Below are positions 34,986-46,900 of a stretch of 64,000 nucleotides of DNA, one piece after another. The notes under the pieces are model-generated. The model had not been told where the DNA came from. It made no database searches and was given only the letters and a program-made list of their open reading frames with translations. Both the position numbers and the translations under genes were made by a program. This stretch comes from Ascocoryne sarcoides NRRL 50072 (lineage: Eukaryota; Ascomycota; Leotiomycetes; Helotiales; Gelatinodiscaceae), in the NCBI GenBank assembly GCA_000328965.1, contig KB205946.1, positions 1,973,866 through 2,037,865 on the forward strand, given 5' to 3'. Positions within the stretch are counted from its first letter, which is position 1; each line of letters opens with the position of its first letter.

Positions 34986-36223
34986 ATGCCTCTGACTGCG
35001 GCTCTACAACTAGAGGAGGTAGAAGAAGATCCAGATATTGACTTCGAGTCCCAGGTCGAGGTCGATGAAGAAGATGTAAAGGAGATTACCAAGAGCATCA
35101 ACGAGGCACAGTATTTCGATGCAAGCAGCATGGCTCCGCTAACTCCATCCTCGGTTGTCAGTATTCCGGACTTGGTTAAGGAAGAAAGAGGGAAGATACT
35201 GACGAGGACTAAGGCGGCTATTGCACGACTGAGGGCATACAAACCTCCCCCATTTTCAACATGGGATAGATTGCCTCTGAGCAGGAGAGCGGCTGTTCTG
35301 ATTCTCTTGTTTGCCGATCGCCGAGGTGACCTTCGAGTAGTTCTCACGATGCGAGCTGCAACGTTGAGGAATTATTCCGGTGACTTTACCACACAAGTAG
35401 TAGTATGGAAGCTATATTGACCAAAGACAGGTCAAGCGGCATTCCCTGGCGGAAAGGCCGACTCGCTCGAAGAAACCCCCTTTGAGATCGCTCGACGCGA
35501 AGCGTCCGAGGAAATCGGCCTGCCGAGAGATGATTCCAAAATCCACCCTCCATTTCGTCTGGAACATCTGTGTCAATTGCCATTCAATTTTGCGAGAACA
35601 GCGCTCGCTGTCCGGCCATGCGTGGCATTTCTACACTCCGACGATAATTCTTCCAGTGCAGAAGACAATATGATACCGCGGCTCGACGCAAGAGAGGTTG
35701 CAGCAGTGTTTTCAGCACCTTTTCATAATTTCTTGAGAGCAGAGGATGAGATTCGCGAGGGCAAAAATATCCCAGGGAAGAGTTCCGACTGGTACAATGG
35801 AGCCTGGGTAGACTTTAATACGGAAAAATGGAGAATGCATAATTTCTTCGTGCCGATCAACAACCAGAAAATTACCAAGCCTAAAGTTAGGGAAGGAGGA
35901 CAAGCTGCCATTGCTGAGCTTTCGGACGAAGAAGGGAATGATGGCTTGACACGATACAAGGTTTGGGGTATGACGGCTAGGATTTCGGTGGATGCAGCAA
36001 GAGTTGCGTATGGGGAGGATCCAACATTTGATGTCAGTAAAGGCCCCAGAAGCTTGCACGAGCTAACAGCAGGAAGCATAATACCCACATAGGAGACGAG
36101 CCTATGATCGAGAACTTGGAGAAAATGGGGCGGCTAGGAGAAAAGGTGCCTGGAGGTCCCGACCTCACGGATCAGGACCTAAAAACTGCTAGAGCGACGA
36201 TACCTCCCTCGGCAAAGATGTAA
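34986..36223 (+). CDS. PCD1: Nudix hydrolase, Pcd1/NudL (coenzyme A diphosphatase)-like
   Basis: Three exons (34986-35379, 35431-36036, 36093-36223) join to 376 residues. Intron 1 splits a Gly codon and restores RNYSGQAAFPGGKADSLEE. The Nudix helix follows as RREASEEIGLP, completing the catalytic box (with one extra residue before Arg-Glu, as seen in CoA-diphosphatase relatives). The upstream RRAAVLILLF strand and the NYSGQAAFPGG turn match Pcd1/Nudt7-type proteins. Intron 2 (36037-36092) hides the true C-terminus. Without it the frame would end early at 36092; with it, a charged tail ending PPSAKM* appears. These enzymes hydrolyse CoA or its oxidised forms, often in peroxisomes; no clear PTS1 is present here. 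An alternative upstream ATG exists at 34896. Confidence 0.82.
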
Positions 36224-37196
36224 TGCGCACACGACTATTATCGATTCAAAGCCCTTTAGTGTCAGCCGAGAGCTTTTGAGGGCGTGCATCGTGACCCAAA
36301 TGTGACAGTACCTGAAACCCCACTTGCCCATGGAGTGAATCAGTATACTTTGCCACCAGCTAGCCTCCTTTCATGGCGGGGAACGATGGAAATCCCCCTT
36401 TTCCCTCGCTTACAAAGCTCCCGAACCCGTAAAATAAGGGGCAGTGAAGCAATCCGGGAATTAACCAGAATCATCAGGGGATAATCTGCGTGAACAACGT
36501 GAAATAAATCCCCCCCTGGAGCAAATTGTTACATCCCATGATGGCCATCTGACAGGTAAGGGCTTTGCGCTACGAGGACGCGCCCAATCTTTTCTTTTTC
36601 GAGACATATTGATGGACCCGTGATAGAGCTTGAAATTTTGCTTGGGCAAAAGCACGAGAGGGCGGGAAACACGCTCACATAGACCCTTGATTGTGATGAA
36701 ATAAGTAGGGGAAATCTGCGTATCAGACAGCCAGCTTGCACCTCACGCCTATTCAAGAGCCTTTATCATGTTTTCCCGTAACGGGGAATTTCAAGACAGA
36801 CTATGCGGCTTCAGCTCCATAAGATTCCCAGCATGGTGCTTCCCGGGCGGTGAGGCCACTAGGCCTCAGCTCCACTCTCATTTGGAGAGACCGGGGCGTG
36901 AGAGCAAAGTGTAGTTTAGCTTGAACCTACAAATTTAGATAACGTCTCCGGCACCGCAAACTCTGTCTTATTCTCAAGTTTAGCGGATGCCAAATCAGCT
37001 TTCCGACTTTGCATCTTGTCAGTCTTCCGCTGTCACAAGTTCACGAGTTCACGCCCAATTCAGCTCCCAGACACAGCCCCCACAGACGCAAGTGTCAATC
37101 GATTAGTCTATATATGGATCGACAACTCTGCGCGACTGTGTAGTTCTTTACCTTTCTCGGACACGCTTTTTAATAGACCTCACACAGCCTTGGAAA
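36224..37196. other. 1-kb intergenic region
   Basis: It lies between two plus-strand genes and should carry the upstream region of the following gene. Only short frames with random composition are present. No repeats, RNA genes or distinct motifs were recognised. Confidence 0.4.
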
Positions 37197-38142
37197 ATGG
37201 CAGATATTCTCGCAGCATTAGAAGAGCTAGAACAGAAAGACAAAAAGAAGAGAGGCGGCCCCCGCCCGACGAACAAAAAATTCGTCAATCCTCTCACAAA
37301 CCAACAGTGAGTTTCTTTATACCTCTGCCGATTTCAGCGCATCCTACTAACCAAGATATCTCTCATCTAGGTCGCGCAACTCGCAGAGAGTAGGAAGATC
37401 GCAATCTAGGGGACCCCAACCACGGCCAAGTTCTCAGCATCGCTCAGGTCGCACAACCTCCCGCACCACATCCGACGCCAACGCCGGCTTCAACGAGGCC
37501 AAAAACTCCACCCAAGACACAAATTTCCTCACCACAACTGCATCTGACGAATATCAGCCAGGCGAGCGCTCTCCATCCGTGGCATCTGGCCGACGGATCT
37601 CGTTCGCCAACCGCGCGCCCCCTCCCGTCGTCCAGCGCCGTCTCCGAATTCCCACCAAGACCGTCAGCCTCGCATCCGGATTCCCCTACGATGGAAAGCT
37701 GAGCAGATATGGCGTCTCGGAACGAGAATGGAACGACTTCTCCGCGGCAGCGGTGGATGCGGCAGCGCTCCCACGCAGAGCGAAGAGCAGTTGGGGGTGG
37801 TTCATGGTGAAGGGGAGGGTGTACAAGAAGATGAAGCGGGAGTTGCAATACGAGGGCGGGGATTTTAAGAGGACGCTGAATCGCTGGAACAGCATGTTCA
37901 AGCAGAAGCGGTTTACGGTCTCGCTGGAGCTGCCGGGGCCGCTGAGGCCGAGGGAGGAAGATACGGAAGAGGAGAAGGCGGAGCTGGCCAGGCAGGAGAA
38001 GCTGTACCGGATGGTGATTACGCCGACGGGGGAGAGGGCGGGGAGCATGTATAGTCGGACGAGTAGTTTGACCAGGAGCGTTACCGGCGAGGGGAGGATA
38101 CCGACCATGTCGAAGCCAGGTGCGAATGAGGACGACGAGTAG
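37197..38142 (+). CDS. Conserved basic fungal protein of unknown function
   Basis: Exon 1 (37197-37306) and exon 2 (37371-38142) join through a CA|G codon over a 64-bp intron with a CTAACC branch site, giving 293 residues. The first exon is a charged helix (ILAALEELEQKDKKKR). After a Ser/Arg-rich linker comes an apparently folded region: SGFPYDGKLSRYGVSEREW, NDFSAAAVDAA and SSWGWFMVKGRVYKKMKREL. The tail is acidic and then Ser/Thr-rich. I do not recognise a named domain. The strong base-composition shift (GC-rich third positions in exon 2) and splice fit support a real gene. Confidence 0.75.
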
Positions 38143-38679
38143 GGAGTACTAGCAGAAGGGCGATGGGAGAGAGATTACTGGTTGACGATTCATAACGACT
38201 CTTTACGGCAGATTTGTACTATATGGGTATTTGAGGAGGACACTTGGTCGCAAATTGGTTGTTTTTAGGAAGGGAGCGGGGCCGGCAATTCAAGCAGACT
38301 CTTGATTACTTGGTTTGGGTCATGTGCATACTGGGCAATTAGATGGTAGTTTGGTTTAGCGGGTGGCAGTTCGAAGCGTTTGGTCCAAAAATGGGCTTTC
38401 GGAGCTCAGTTATAGGAGCAGGTTGTGTTTTATGCCATGTACAAATATGTCGTTTAGAAGCGTTGAGCGTATTTTACTTTGTTTGGGGGTTGGATGAAAG
38501 CATGAGATTTTAGCATAGCGAGCATTATGATAGTCAATTGAAAAAGCTCGTCTCATCTCTAAACCTCTATGCTATGCAATGTGCCAATCTCAAGAGACAA
38601 CCTGTCTTCCATATGTTCTACGTATTTCACCTTCCCAAATGCTCCTCTTGGGCTATTCATCCACCAATGTCTATATCGT
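38143..38679. other. Intergenic region between convergent genes
   Basis: This contains the 3' flanks of the conserved basic gene and the copper-transporter gene. No coding or structural feature seen. Confidence 0.4.
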
Positions 38680-39406
38680 TCAATGACAAGCCCCGTCCTT
38701 AGTCGAGCTAGTATTGTTGCCAAAAAGCAAATATCCCAAAAATGCACCAACGCCCACGCTCAGCATAACCCACCCATTATAAGTCATGAAAAGAAGCCTG
38801 CGAACAATTGCGTCAGCCTTTTCTTTAACAGGGAGAGAACTTGGATAGGGACTTACATCAACATAAACGCATAGAAGTTCTGGATCGCATATAGCGCCGC
38901 CTTAATAACATGCGCCCTCTTACTAACTTCAACCTGATTGCGTCCTGACCACAAAAACGGCGTACTCTCAGTAACAGCTCCATCGGCAAAAACTCTCAGC
39001 CTTATGTCTCTCCCTCACTTGATGACTGAAAAGAAACGTTGCGCGGCAAAGAATCGCAACAGCGGGGGTAGGAACGAGGAAGAGGGCCGGAACTTACTCG
39101 GGACTTCGTCTGCGCGCCGGGTGCTCCAGTCCTCGTATCGGCGGCTCGTGGCGCGGAGGCCTTCATATGCAGCTGTGAGGGCGACGACGGCGAGGAGGGA
39201 CAAGATGAGGCCTGGAGTGGTCTTGATGTGCCACCAGCGGAAGATGATGCAGAGGTTCCTGGTGTCCCATGTGAACAGCATCTGTTTGTTTTGCGATTAG
39301 GAGGGGCGCTTTGGAGGGGGTTTGGAGCGCGTACGTTCATGCTGCACATATCCATTGCGGCGTGCGTATCCCCGCTGTGGTCCATCATGTGCTGGGAATG
39401 ATCCAT
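38680..39406 (-). CDS. Ctr-family copper transporter
   Basis: Four exons give about 153 residues: 39406-39335, 39281-39098, 38944-38857 and 38797-38680. The Met/His-rich N-terminus (MDHSQHMMDHSGDTHAAMDM) is a copper-binding extracellular tail, followed by MLFTWDTRNLCIIFRWW. Membrane segment 1 is TPGLILSLLAVVALTAAYEGL. Segment 2 contains FYAFMLMLLFMTYN with an MxxxM copper motif, and segment 3 (LSVGVGAFLGYLLFG) has GxxxG packing. A Cys-His pair ends the protein. These are hallmarks of trimeric Ctr Cu(I) importers. The exact ends of the second intron are uncertain: the acceptor at 38945 fits the phase and the family's short loop, but a phase-2 alternative (39018 to 38960 region) is possible. 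Confidence 0.88.
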
Positions 39407-41797
39407 TTCTACTGCGTGTACGTACGGGTTTGACGACGATAAGAAGGCGGTTAGGTTGTTGTTCTCGTAGTTTGGGTTTGGGGGGGATTGATGGGGTAGA
39501 AGAGAAAAAAACTGGTGCTCAGTCGAGTTGGGGAGCTTTGGTCTTATGATACAACAGACGACAGACCGTCTTGTTGACAAGGTCGAGTCGTGGCTTTGTC
39601 GACGTCGTCTAATAACACCCTCAAATGTGCTCATCAAACAAGCTATAACTATCAAGGCGGGGTTGGCACTCTTGATTGGCTGGAATTCATCCGATGCACC
39701 GGATGCATGGATTTTAAGCTCATCTTTAAAACTCCACCTTGCGGAAAGGCCCTGCGACCACTTGCAGTTGTATCAAAAACGTACCCGAGAGGCTTGCGAG
39801 TTATGTATAAGGATTGTATTAGCAACAATCTTACCTATCTTAGTAGTCAATCTTCTTCAACTTCTATAAGTACGGGCCTCGGGGGCTTCCGCGGTTGATC
39901 GAAAGCTTGGCTTCGTTTATTAACTAAGCATGGGAGATTGTTCACCACGTTTGCTAATCGTATTCTCACAAGTTATTTAATAATTTATTGGTATTCACAA
40001 TAGCGCTCGCAGTGATATATTACTCGATGCGCAACGGTTTCGCCAAGTCCACTACCCAGCACCACCTCACTTCTTATCAAATCTCTCCTATGCTAGTTTG
40101 TTTCCGCAGCTACTATAGTATATCCCACTGAACCCGCCGACCACCTCTGTCATGTTTGAGGTTGGAAAGGTCTCTTTTAAAGCTCGTCCGTAGTGATACT
40201 TCCGTTGTAAAAACTCGAGCTTGGCAGGGCGTCATGTTCTTAAAGATCTATTTCCCTAAAATTTAGCTACGACCACTATTGAACTGCAAAATCTAAGTAA
40301 ACCAGAATTTATACTTTCCTTTCCAGCTCTTTCGGGCCTTTTCCCAGCAAGCGTCTCATTGCATAGAGCAGAGCGTGAGGTCTAGCATTTTCTTCTATTT
40401 AACAAACAGTTCCTATTGTCCTTAGCCCGTCTTGCACAATCAAAAGCCCCTTCCTAATAGCCTATAATTAGGGGATCTTAACTGAATGTCGTATAGCCTG
40501 ATCCCATCTAGACATCCGTCTATCAAGGCTTTCCTTGATAGGCTCAAGGCCTTTGCCTCTTGGCTTTGCTCTCCTGTTTTCTAGGTCCTCTAAACAAATA
40601 GACTAGAGCTTGCTAGACGGCAAGAGTGTGAGCTATTAATAAAAGAATTGTGAATGTAGGAATAGGACTTTAGGGATTGCTGGCAGTAGTTGAGGGGTAA
40701 ATATGTATGCTAAGGCTTAACCGGGAAGACCCTAATATTATTTGAAAGATTTAAACTAGAGTCCAAGTAATAAAATAGTAGAAGCACAGGTGAAGATGGA
40801 GGAGCAGTGTCTGGAGGGTAAAAGGGAGTTGAGAGGTATTCTCGGATAATATGTCGGCCCTCGGGAATGGTTCGGATCCCAGTAAAATAAACCCGGAACA
40901 GAATATCTAGGAGCGGGCCGAGTCCGGGTATACAAACCGTCTTGTAGACGCTAGTGAGTTTCATAATAGCCAGTAAGATCATCGACGAATATTGAGAAAT
41001 ATTCATCTCGGCAACATAGCCTCTCGACGCTAGAATAGTTATTCGAGGGTAGTTGAATGCTCACCGTGGACGAGGGGAAATCGTTACAATGCAACAGAAA
41101 CAGGATGATAGGTGACAAAGAACCTTAAAATCATTAACCCACATCTGGCACCGAGATAAACTACTCTGTGGCTAAGTGCATTAGCGCATCCGTTCCTACT
41201 TCGTAATTCTTCACAAGAAGCGGCCTCGTCTGAAGCAGTGAAAGCGCACGTGGTTATGATCGTTGCATCAATCAAGGCACGCAGGGTCGAAAATAAGCCG
41301 AGATGTGATACATCAAAAGTTCCTATCAAATCATTTGAAGGGGCAGTTAACTTTCTTGGGCACCCTCCACCTCTTAGATCGGTAACTCTAAGTTACTCGT
41401 TAAAATTGAGAAAATCTACAACTGGGTCCCAGAAATCATCCCCCTCCTCCAGTAACAAACCACAACCGATGTCGTACAGACAACGCCCGTCTCTTTGCCC
41501 TAGTATTAATCACCCAAAGAGTTGGGATTTGGGCAGTGGTGCATGCCATCCTTGGCCACTACAAAAAGGATTTGAGGCTTAGAGTATCACCTGTCCTATC
41601 TTTCCAATTTATCCTCCTTATTGGTCATATCTTCTATCTCGAATGTCGCCAAAAGAGTAGGCTCCGTCATGTTTCGTCGGGCTCCAGCAAGGCGGACAGG
41701 CTTAGACCAGAACTTCGGATTTACAATTCATATTTGAGTGTCATCATGTTATTGCAACTCCAGGATATTTCAGCTTTGATCATAGATCTTTGGCATA
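39407..41797. other. 2.4-kb region, AT-rich and gene-poor
   Basis: The first few hundred bases are the copper-transporter upstream region. From about 39.9 to 41.2 kb the sequence is AT-rich and TA-rich with many stops in all frames. The minus frame 40710-41006 has no family pattern. This resembles decayed repeat DNA. The last ~500 bases are the upstream region of the next gene. Confidence 0.4.
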
Positions 41798-43379
41798 ATG
41801 TCGAGTCGCCGTGACAAGAAGAAAGAATCGAAGGGTTCTAAGAATCATGAAAGGAGCTACCATTCTGATCAGAAGTCGAGGCGAGATGTTGAAGGGGAAT
41901 CTTCAGAAACCGCCCCCAAGTCATCAACGTCCAAGGGCAAGGATATAGCTTATGACGAAGGGAGTGAGGTTGTCACTGCCTTGAGCAGCCTCGCTATGGG
42001 ATCTCAGCAAACTCCGGCCACTACTTACTCTCATAATTCTAATGCCAAGGTCAGTATACTCGTCGGTTTATTAGACCAAAAGCTAAAGCTGGGTTCAGTG
42101 CGAATTACCTTGTTACTTGGGCATTGTAGTGCCATATCCACCACCAAGGCCTCGGCCAGTTGAGCCCAAAAGCAATAGCAGTCGCGAACACAAGAACTAC
42201 CGAGAAAATCTAGAGAGTTGGGAATCAGAGTACTTGACTTGGAAAAATTTCAGCTGTGTTTGCAAGAATGGTTATTTCTGCAAGGCACATGGGCAGTGGG
42301 TGTCTGGCGAGGCAGTCAGAAACGAAGAAGCTTCTCCACAGTCATCAGAAACTCCTGGTACTTGCCACAAATATGGCTACTTTTGCGAGAGACACAACGA
42401 ATGGGTTTCCGAAGAAGAAGTGAAACGAGACCTGGCACCGACTCGTAAGAAGCAGACACCACAGACCTGTCATAAGAACGGCTATTTTTGCAAGGCTCAC
42501 AAGCAATGGGTATCTGGGGTGTTAATACAGGACGGTTGGGTGCCTCGAGAATCTAAACAAGATGAGATCCCAGAATCTTGCCATCCGAAAGATAGACCAA
42601 ACCCACAAGCAAGTCGGCTTGCCCCTAATAATGACTGCCATTCTGGTAATGGGAAAAGGGGAAATGAAGGACACTCTATAACAGCTCCAAGTATGTTGTA
42701 CACATCTAACCAAACCTCGACACCCTACTCAAGGATGGGAGGATATTCTTTCCAGAACTCATCCCCAGGTAGCCAAACTGAATGGGAATCGGCATCACAA
42801 CCAACATCGACATATTATTCAACAGCCACGTCTTCAAGTCAATCAACTGTGATCCCTAGTCAAAGCAATTACTTTCCTGCCTCTTCGATGAGCCAAGCTG
42901 CAGGCTCTTATACAACAACTTCCAACTATCCATCTCAAAGTTCTTACACTGCATCATCATCAAATTACGTAAATGCCCCAAGCTACGATGCAAGAGAAAT
43001 GGAAGATTTTCCAACCGTACCATCAACTTCAAGAGCAGCTCCTGTATATTCCAGCGGAGCAAGTTCTGTACAGCAATGGCAATATTCAACAAGTACATCG
43101 GAGGGAAGGACTAGCTTGGCTAATCTATCTCCGTACGCCCACCCGTCTACATACGCCAACTCGTCTTCATACCAAACAAGTGGGCAATATTACCCGCAGA
43201 ATACAAACACTATTTCGACCAACTATACTCAACCTTCAGCTCTAGGCTTCACAGAACCTGCAAGGCTAGAAGAAGTCTATGATGAAGATGCTCCAACCGC
43301 GCCGGACTCCCCAAGAGAAAGCCATAGGCACTCTAGAAGTTCAGCTAAAGGCAAAGGAAAAGGGAAGGGCAGGCATTAA
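41798..43379 (+). CDS. Ser/Tyr-rich protein with three Cys/His repeats
   Basis: Exon 1 (41798-42049) and exon 2 (42099-43379) join over a 49-bp intron (GTCAGT donor, TTCAG acceptor) to about 510 residues. The N-terminus is charged and Ser-rich. Residues about 125-240 hold three copies of a unit: C-x(0-1)-K-x-G-Y-F-C-x-x-H-x-x-W-V-S-[GE]. The copies are VCKNGYFCKAHGQWVSG, CHKYGYFCERHNEWVSE and CHKNGYFCKAHKQWVSG, each followed by an acidic/basic spacer of 20-25 residues. The remaining ~260 residues are low-complexity Ser/Thr/Tyr/Gln-rich, ending in a Lys/Gly tail. The Cys and His spacing could bind a metal. I know no named family for it. The acceptor of intron 1 is not certain. Confidence 0.72.
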
Positions 43380-43921
43380 CAGAGCCTCATTGCGACATTG
43401 CTAAATTTCTTTAGATAGTAATGATCATCATCAGTTATAAACTTGTTTTTGAGATTACACAACAGTGAAAGTCGGGCGAAAGGCTGAAGTGGTTTCATGC
43501 GAATGAATTTTTGAATTGGGCTTTCCTATATGCAGATCAGGAATGAGGCAGGCAGAAGCTCTTGGTACAGGCAGAATCATCTGGAAGAGTGAGGCTTTGT
43601 TTGTGGTTTACATGCAGCGGTGGGGATAGCTGGGGTAGAATGGCAATGCGGAGGAGGGCGAAGGCCATGACACCGTAGCCGGGCGGATTGAGAGTTGAGG
43701 CATTTTTATAAAATCGCGGTGGGTTACACAGCAGCGATAGGCTTCAGGTGACCCGACACCATTAATTTTACACCAATCATGAATTGCAAGGCTTCTATCA
43801 TTGATGCCCAAAGGCTGTTGTGCAACGATGATGGAAAAGCCTATGTAAATGCGCTCGTGACGCTCTGGATGTTAAGTGATCTAGTTTATCTAGTTTGCGA
43901 GACAAGAGTTTCCTTGCCGGC
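43380..43921. other. Intergenic region upstream of the NLR-like gene
   Basis: This lies between two plus-strand genes. No coding frame or repeat was recognised. Confidence 0.4.
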
Positions 43922-46900
43922 ATGGATAGCGTAATGCCTCTTCCTGACTTCGAGTCCATAAACTTGAGATGCTGGAGAGCGGGTATTGAGGTAACAATTC
44001 TCAATCTTTATTCGATAGAAATATACTAATGAACACAAGATTTTCAATAGCACCTTGCTAAAGGATAACAAGAAACGCATCGATCTGCAGGCGAACGATC
44101 GTGACGTCATACAAGGGGTACAAGATCTGTTTGGATTGCTCCTCGCTAATGTAGATCATGAACGGACACGGGGAGGCTCAATTGAAGTTCTCAGCAGGCT
44201 AACAAAGACAATAAACAAGTATGCAAAAGTTGTGGATGTATTTATTCAGCAGCAGCCAGATATTACCGCCATCGTTTGGGGTACGGTTCGCTTTCTCATT
44301 CAGGTTAGTACTTAGGAAAATCCCAACCCGAAAACCAAACTAACGGAGGACTAACTGCAGGTTGTTATTGAAGAAGATGACACTCGTCAAAGCATTGGCA
44401 ATGCTTTAACGGACATCTTAACTGAAATAGGCAGATGGGAAAGCTACTTAAAAATTTGTGGCGACTCCCAAGAGGTACAGGAAAGAATCTCAGTGCTATA
44501 TGCAGAAATCTTGAACTTTCTCATTCGCGCTCAGTCGCATTATAAAAAGCCAAAAGCAGGTGAGTAAATGTTCGGAACGGGGCAAACGATATGCCTGAAA
44601 CCAGAAGTGTAGTAAGGTATGCAAAAGCAATTCTCATGGAATCGAAGGAGAAGTATGTAGACATAGCAAAGACGATCCAAAAACATTCAGGGCTTTTGGA
44701 GAAAGAGTTCATGATGGTAGCAGAGCATCGTAAGCATACATTCCCCCGCCACCCTGTGATAAACCGGCTGGAGAGCGATCGCTCATTATGCATGCAGGTA
44801 CTCTCGATAGTAAGTGTAAGCTGGCCTCCTTGTTTGCCAATCCGTTTGTTGTGGCGTAGTTTAATGTCGAAGCGGTCAAGAATTCAGTCGCCGATGGTGA
44901 ACGGTAGTGGAACGTCAATGCGTGAGGAGTTCTTGACTAATAATGTTACGCTAGAGCTGGATAGACTAAGAAACGAGCTCTCCATAGCACGAGAGTCTAT
45001 GTCTGCGACGTATTCAAAAACCACGGGTATGGATCAAATGCCAACTAAGAATAGATACAGATCGAAGCTGACGCGAAGTGCAGCCATTCAATTGATGATG
45101 TGTTCGCAAGAGGCCACAACAAGAGTCGAGGTTCAAGGTATGGTAGCACTTTTGTTGCCGAGTCTATCTCACCGACTAACAGTCTCAGCCTCACAACTGA
45201 GAAAGGATGTAATGGGAATTCGTGAATGGCTTCAAATCAGATCAAACCAATCAGCCAATATCGCACAGCCAGAAGAGGGAACCTGTCAATGGATCCAGAC
45301 ACACGACGAGTACTTGGATTGGGCTCAGAACGACTGTCATGGGTTTCTGTGGATACGCGGGAATCTGGGTAAGGCCACTATCCCTTTAAATAGGCAGACA
45401 CCAAGAAATGCTAATTGATGGTTAAAGGATGTGGAAAGTCTGTCTTGGCAGAGTATCTGCGTGGTTTTTTAGCAACGAGTGGAAGCTTCACCATCCTGTA
45501 TAACTTCCAAGCTTCTGTGGACCTTGAATCCGCAAGGCCGAGACCTTTCGTGACTTCGATTCTAAGCAAACTGCTACAGAATGAAAGCGTAATCACCCAC
45601 CCACGTTTCAACGAGATCATAAAAACCCTCAAATCTTTTCATGATCAAAACGAACACGATTGTACTCGAATTCCGCTCGATTCAACATGGCCCATCGCAC
45701 TCGATTTGATCCAGCTTGCTCCGCCTCTCACGCTCATTGTGGACGGCTTAGATGAGTGTGAGGTGACCGAAGAGTTCACTAGCCTGGTTGCAAAACTGGA
45801 AAATCTGGGAACAGCTTCGAATGCACGGGTTCTTGTGCTCTCTCGACAAGATCCATTCAATGGGAGACTAAGACTGATTCATATGAATGCAGACAAAGTC
45901 AAACCAGATATTGAACGCTATGTCAATGCTGAGATTAGCCGTAGCCGTCACCTCCCTCCTATCCGGCCAAGAATCTTGCATCGAGTCAATATGTGCTGTA
46001 ATGGCATGTTCCTGTGGGCGGTCCTTCTTATGGAATATCTGCGGGAAGCGGACACCCCCAGGATGCAGGCTGAACGTCTGGAGGCATTTCCTCAAGGCCT
46101 TACTGCAGCATATGAGGCCATTCTAATGATCTCCACTACAAGGCTAGCTCACGATAAAGACAAATTAAGACGTCGTCAAGAGCTCTTTCAAATATTAGTT
46201 GGGAGTCTAAGACCACTAACGGTCGATGAAGTGTGTGTTGCACTTGCTGTGCAACCTTCTTGCATAGAACTGGACAAAGACGACCTCCCTTTTGACCCTG
46301 AAGAGAACCTGCTCTTACTTAGTCGCCCTTTTGCCACTATCTATGAGCAACGCCTACAGCTAACTCATCTTTCAGTTAAAGAATTTCTCACTAAAAAGCC
46401 ACATGATACGAAAGCGACCGACGAATTTTCCGTTTTCACAAGTGTAAAAGATGCAAATGAATACCTTACTCGTAAATGCTTTGCTCGTTTGTCTGAGGCT
46501 CAATATCAATCTACGGATCGGATTGGGGCTCTCCTACGCAAAAGTGTCAATCCAGATGCCGCACGTGCTTCAGACAACGACCAAGTAACGAGCCTTCGAA
46601 AGACAGTACTCTATGAGTATGCTGCATCTAATTGGCAAAACCACCTAATGGCGTTGCATGAACCTCCATCTGATATTTTGGCTCTTGCCCATACATTTTG
46701 GCATGGAAATGAATTCGTTTCGTGGGCTGAGTATATACACAGCCGCCACGATCAATTTGATGACTCCCCTATTGCGGAAATTCGAAGCCAAATAATATCG
46801 TGGCACTCGATATTACCGCCACAGCTACGAGGCCGGGTTAAAGTTAGAGACTTTTTCATATTTCCGTATCAAACACTGAGCGCATGGTACAGTAATTCCG

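Noticed and set aside
44591..45418. Treating this long open frame as one exon
   Set aside because: The part 44730-44950 contains Pro/Arg/Trp-rich, non-protein-like sequence with donor and acceptor pairs, so several short introns are more likely.
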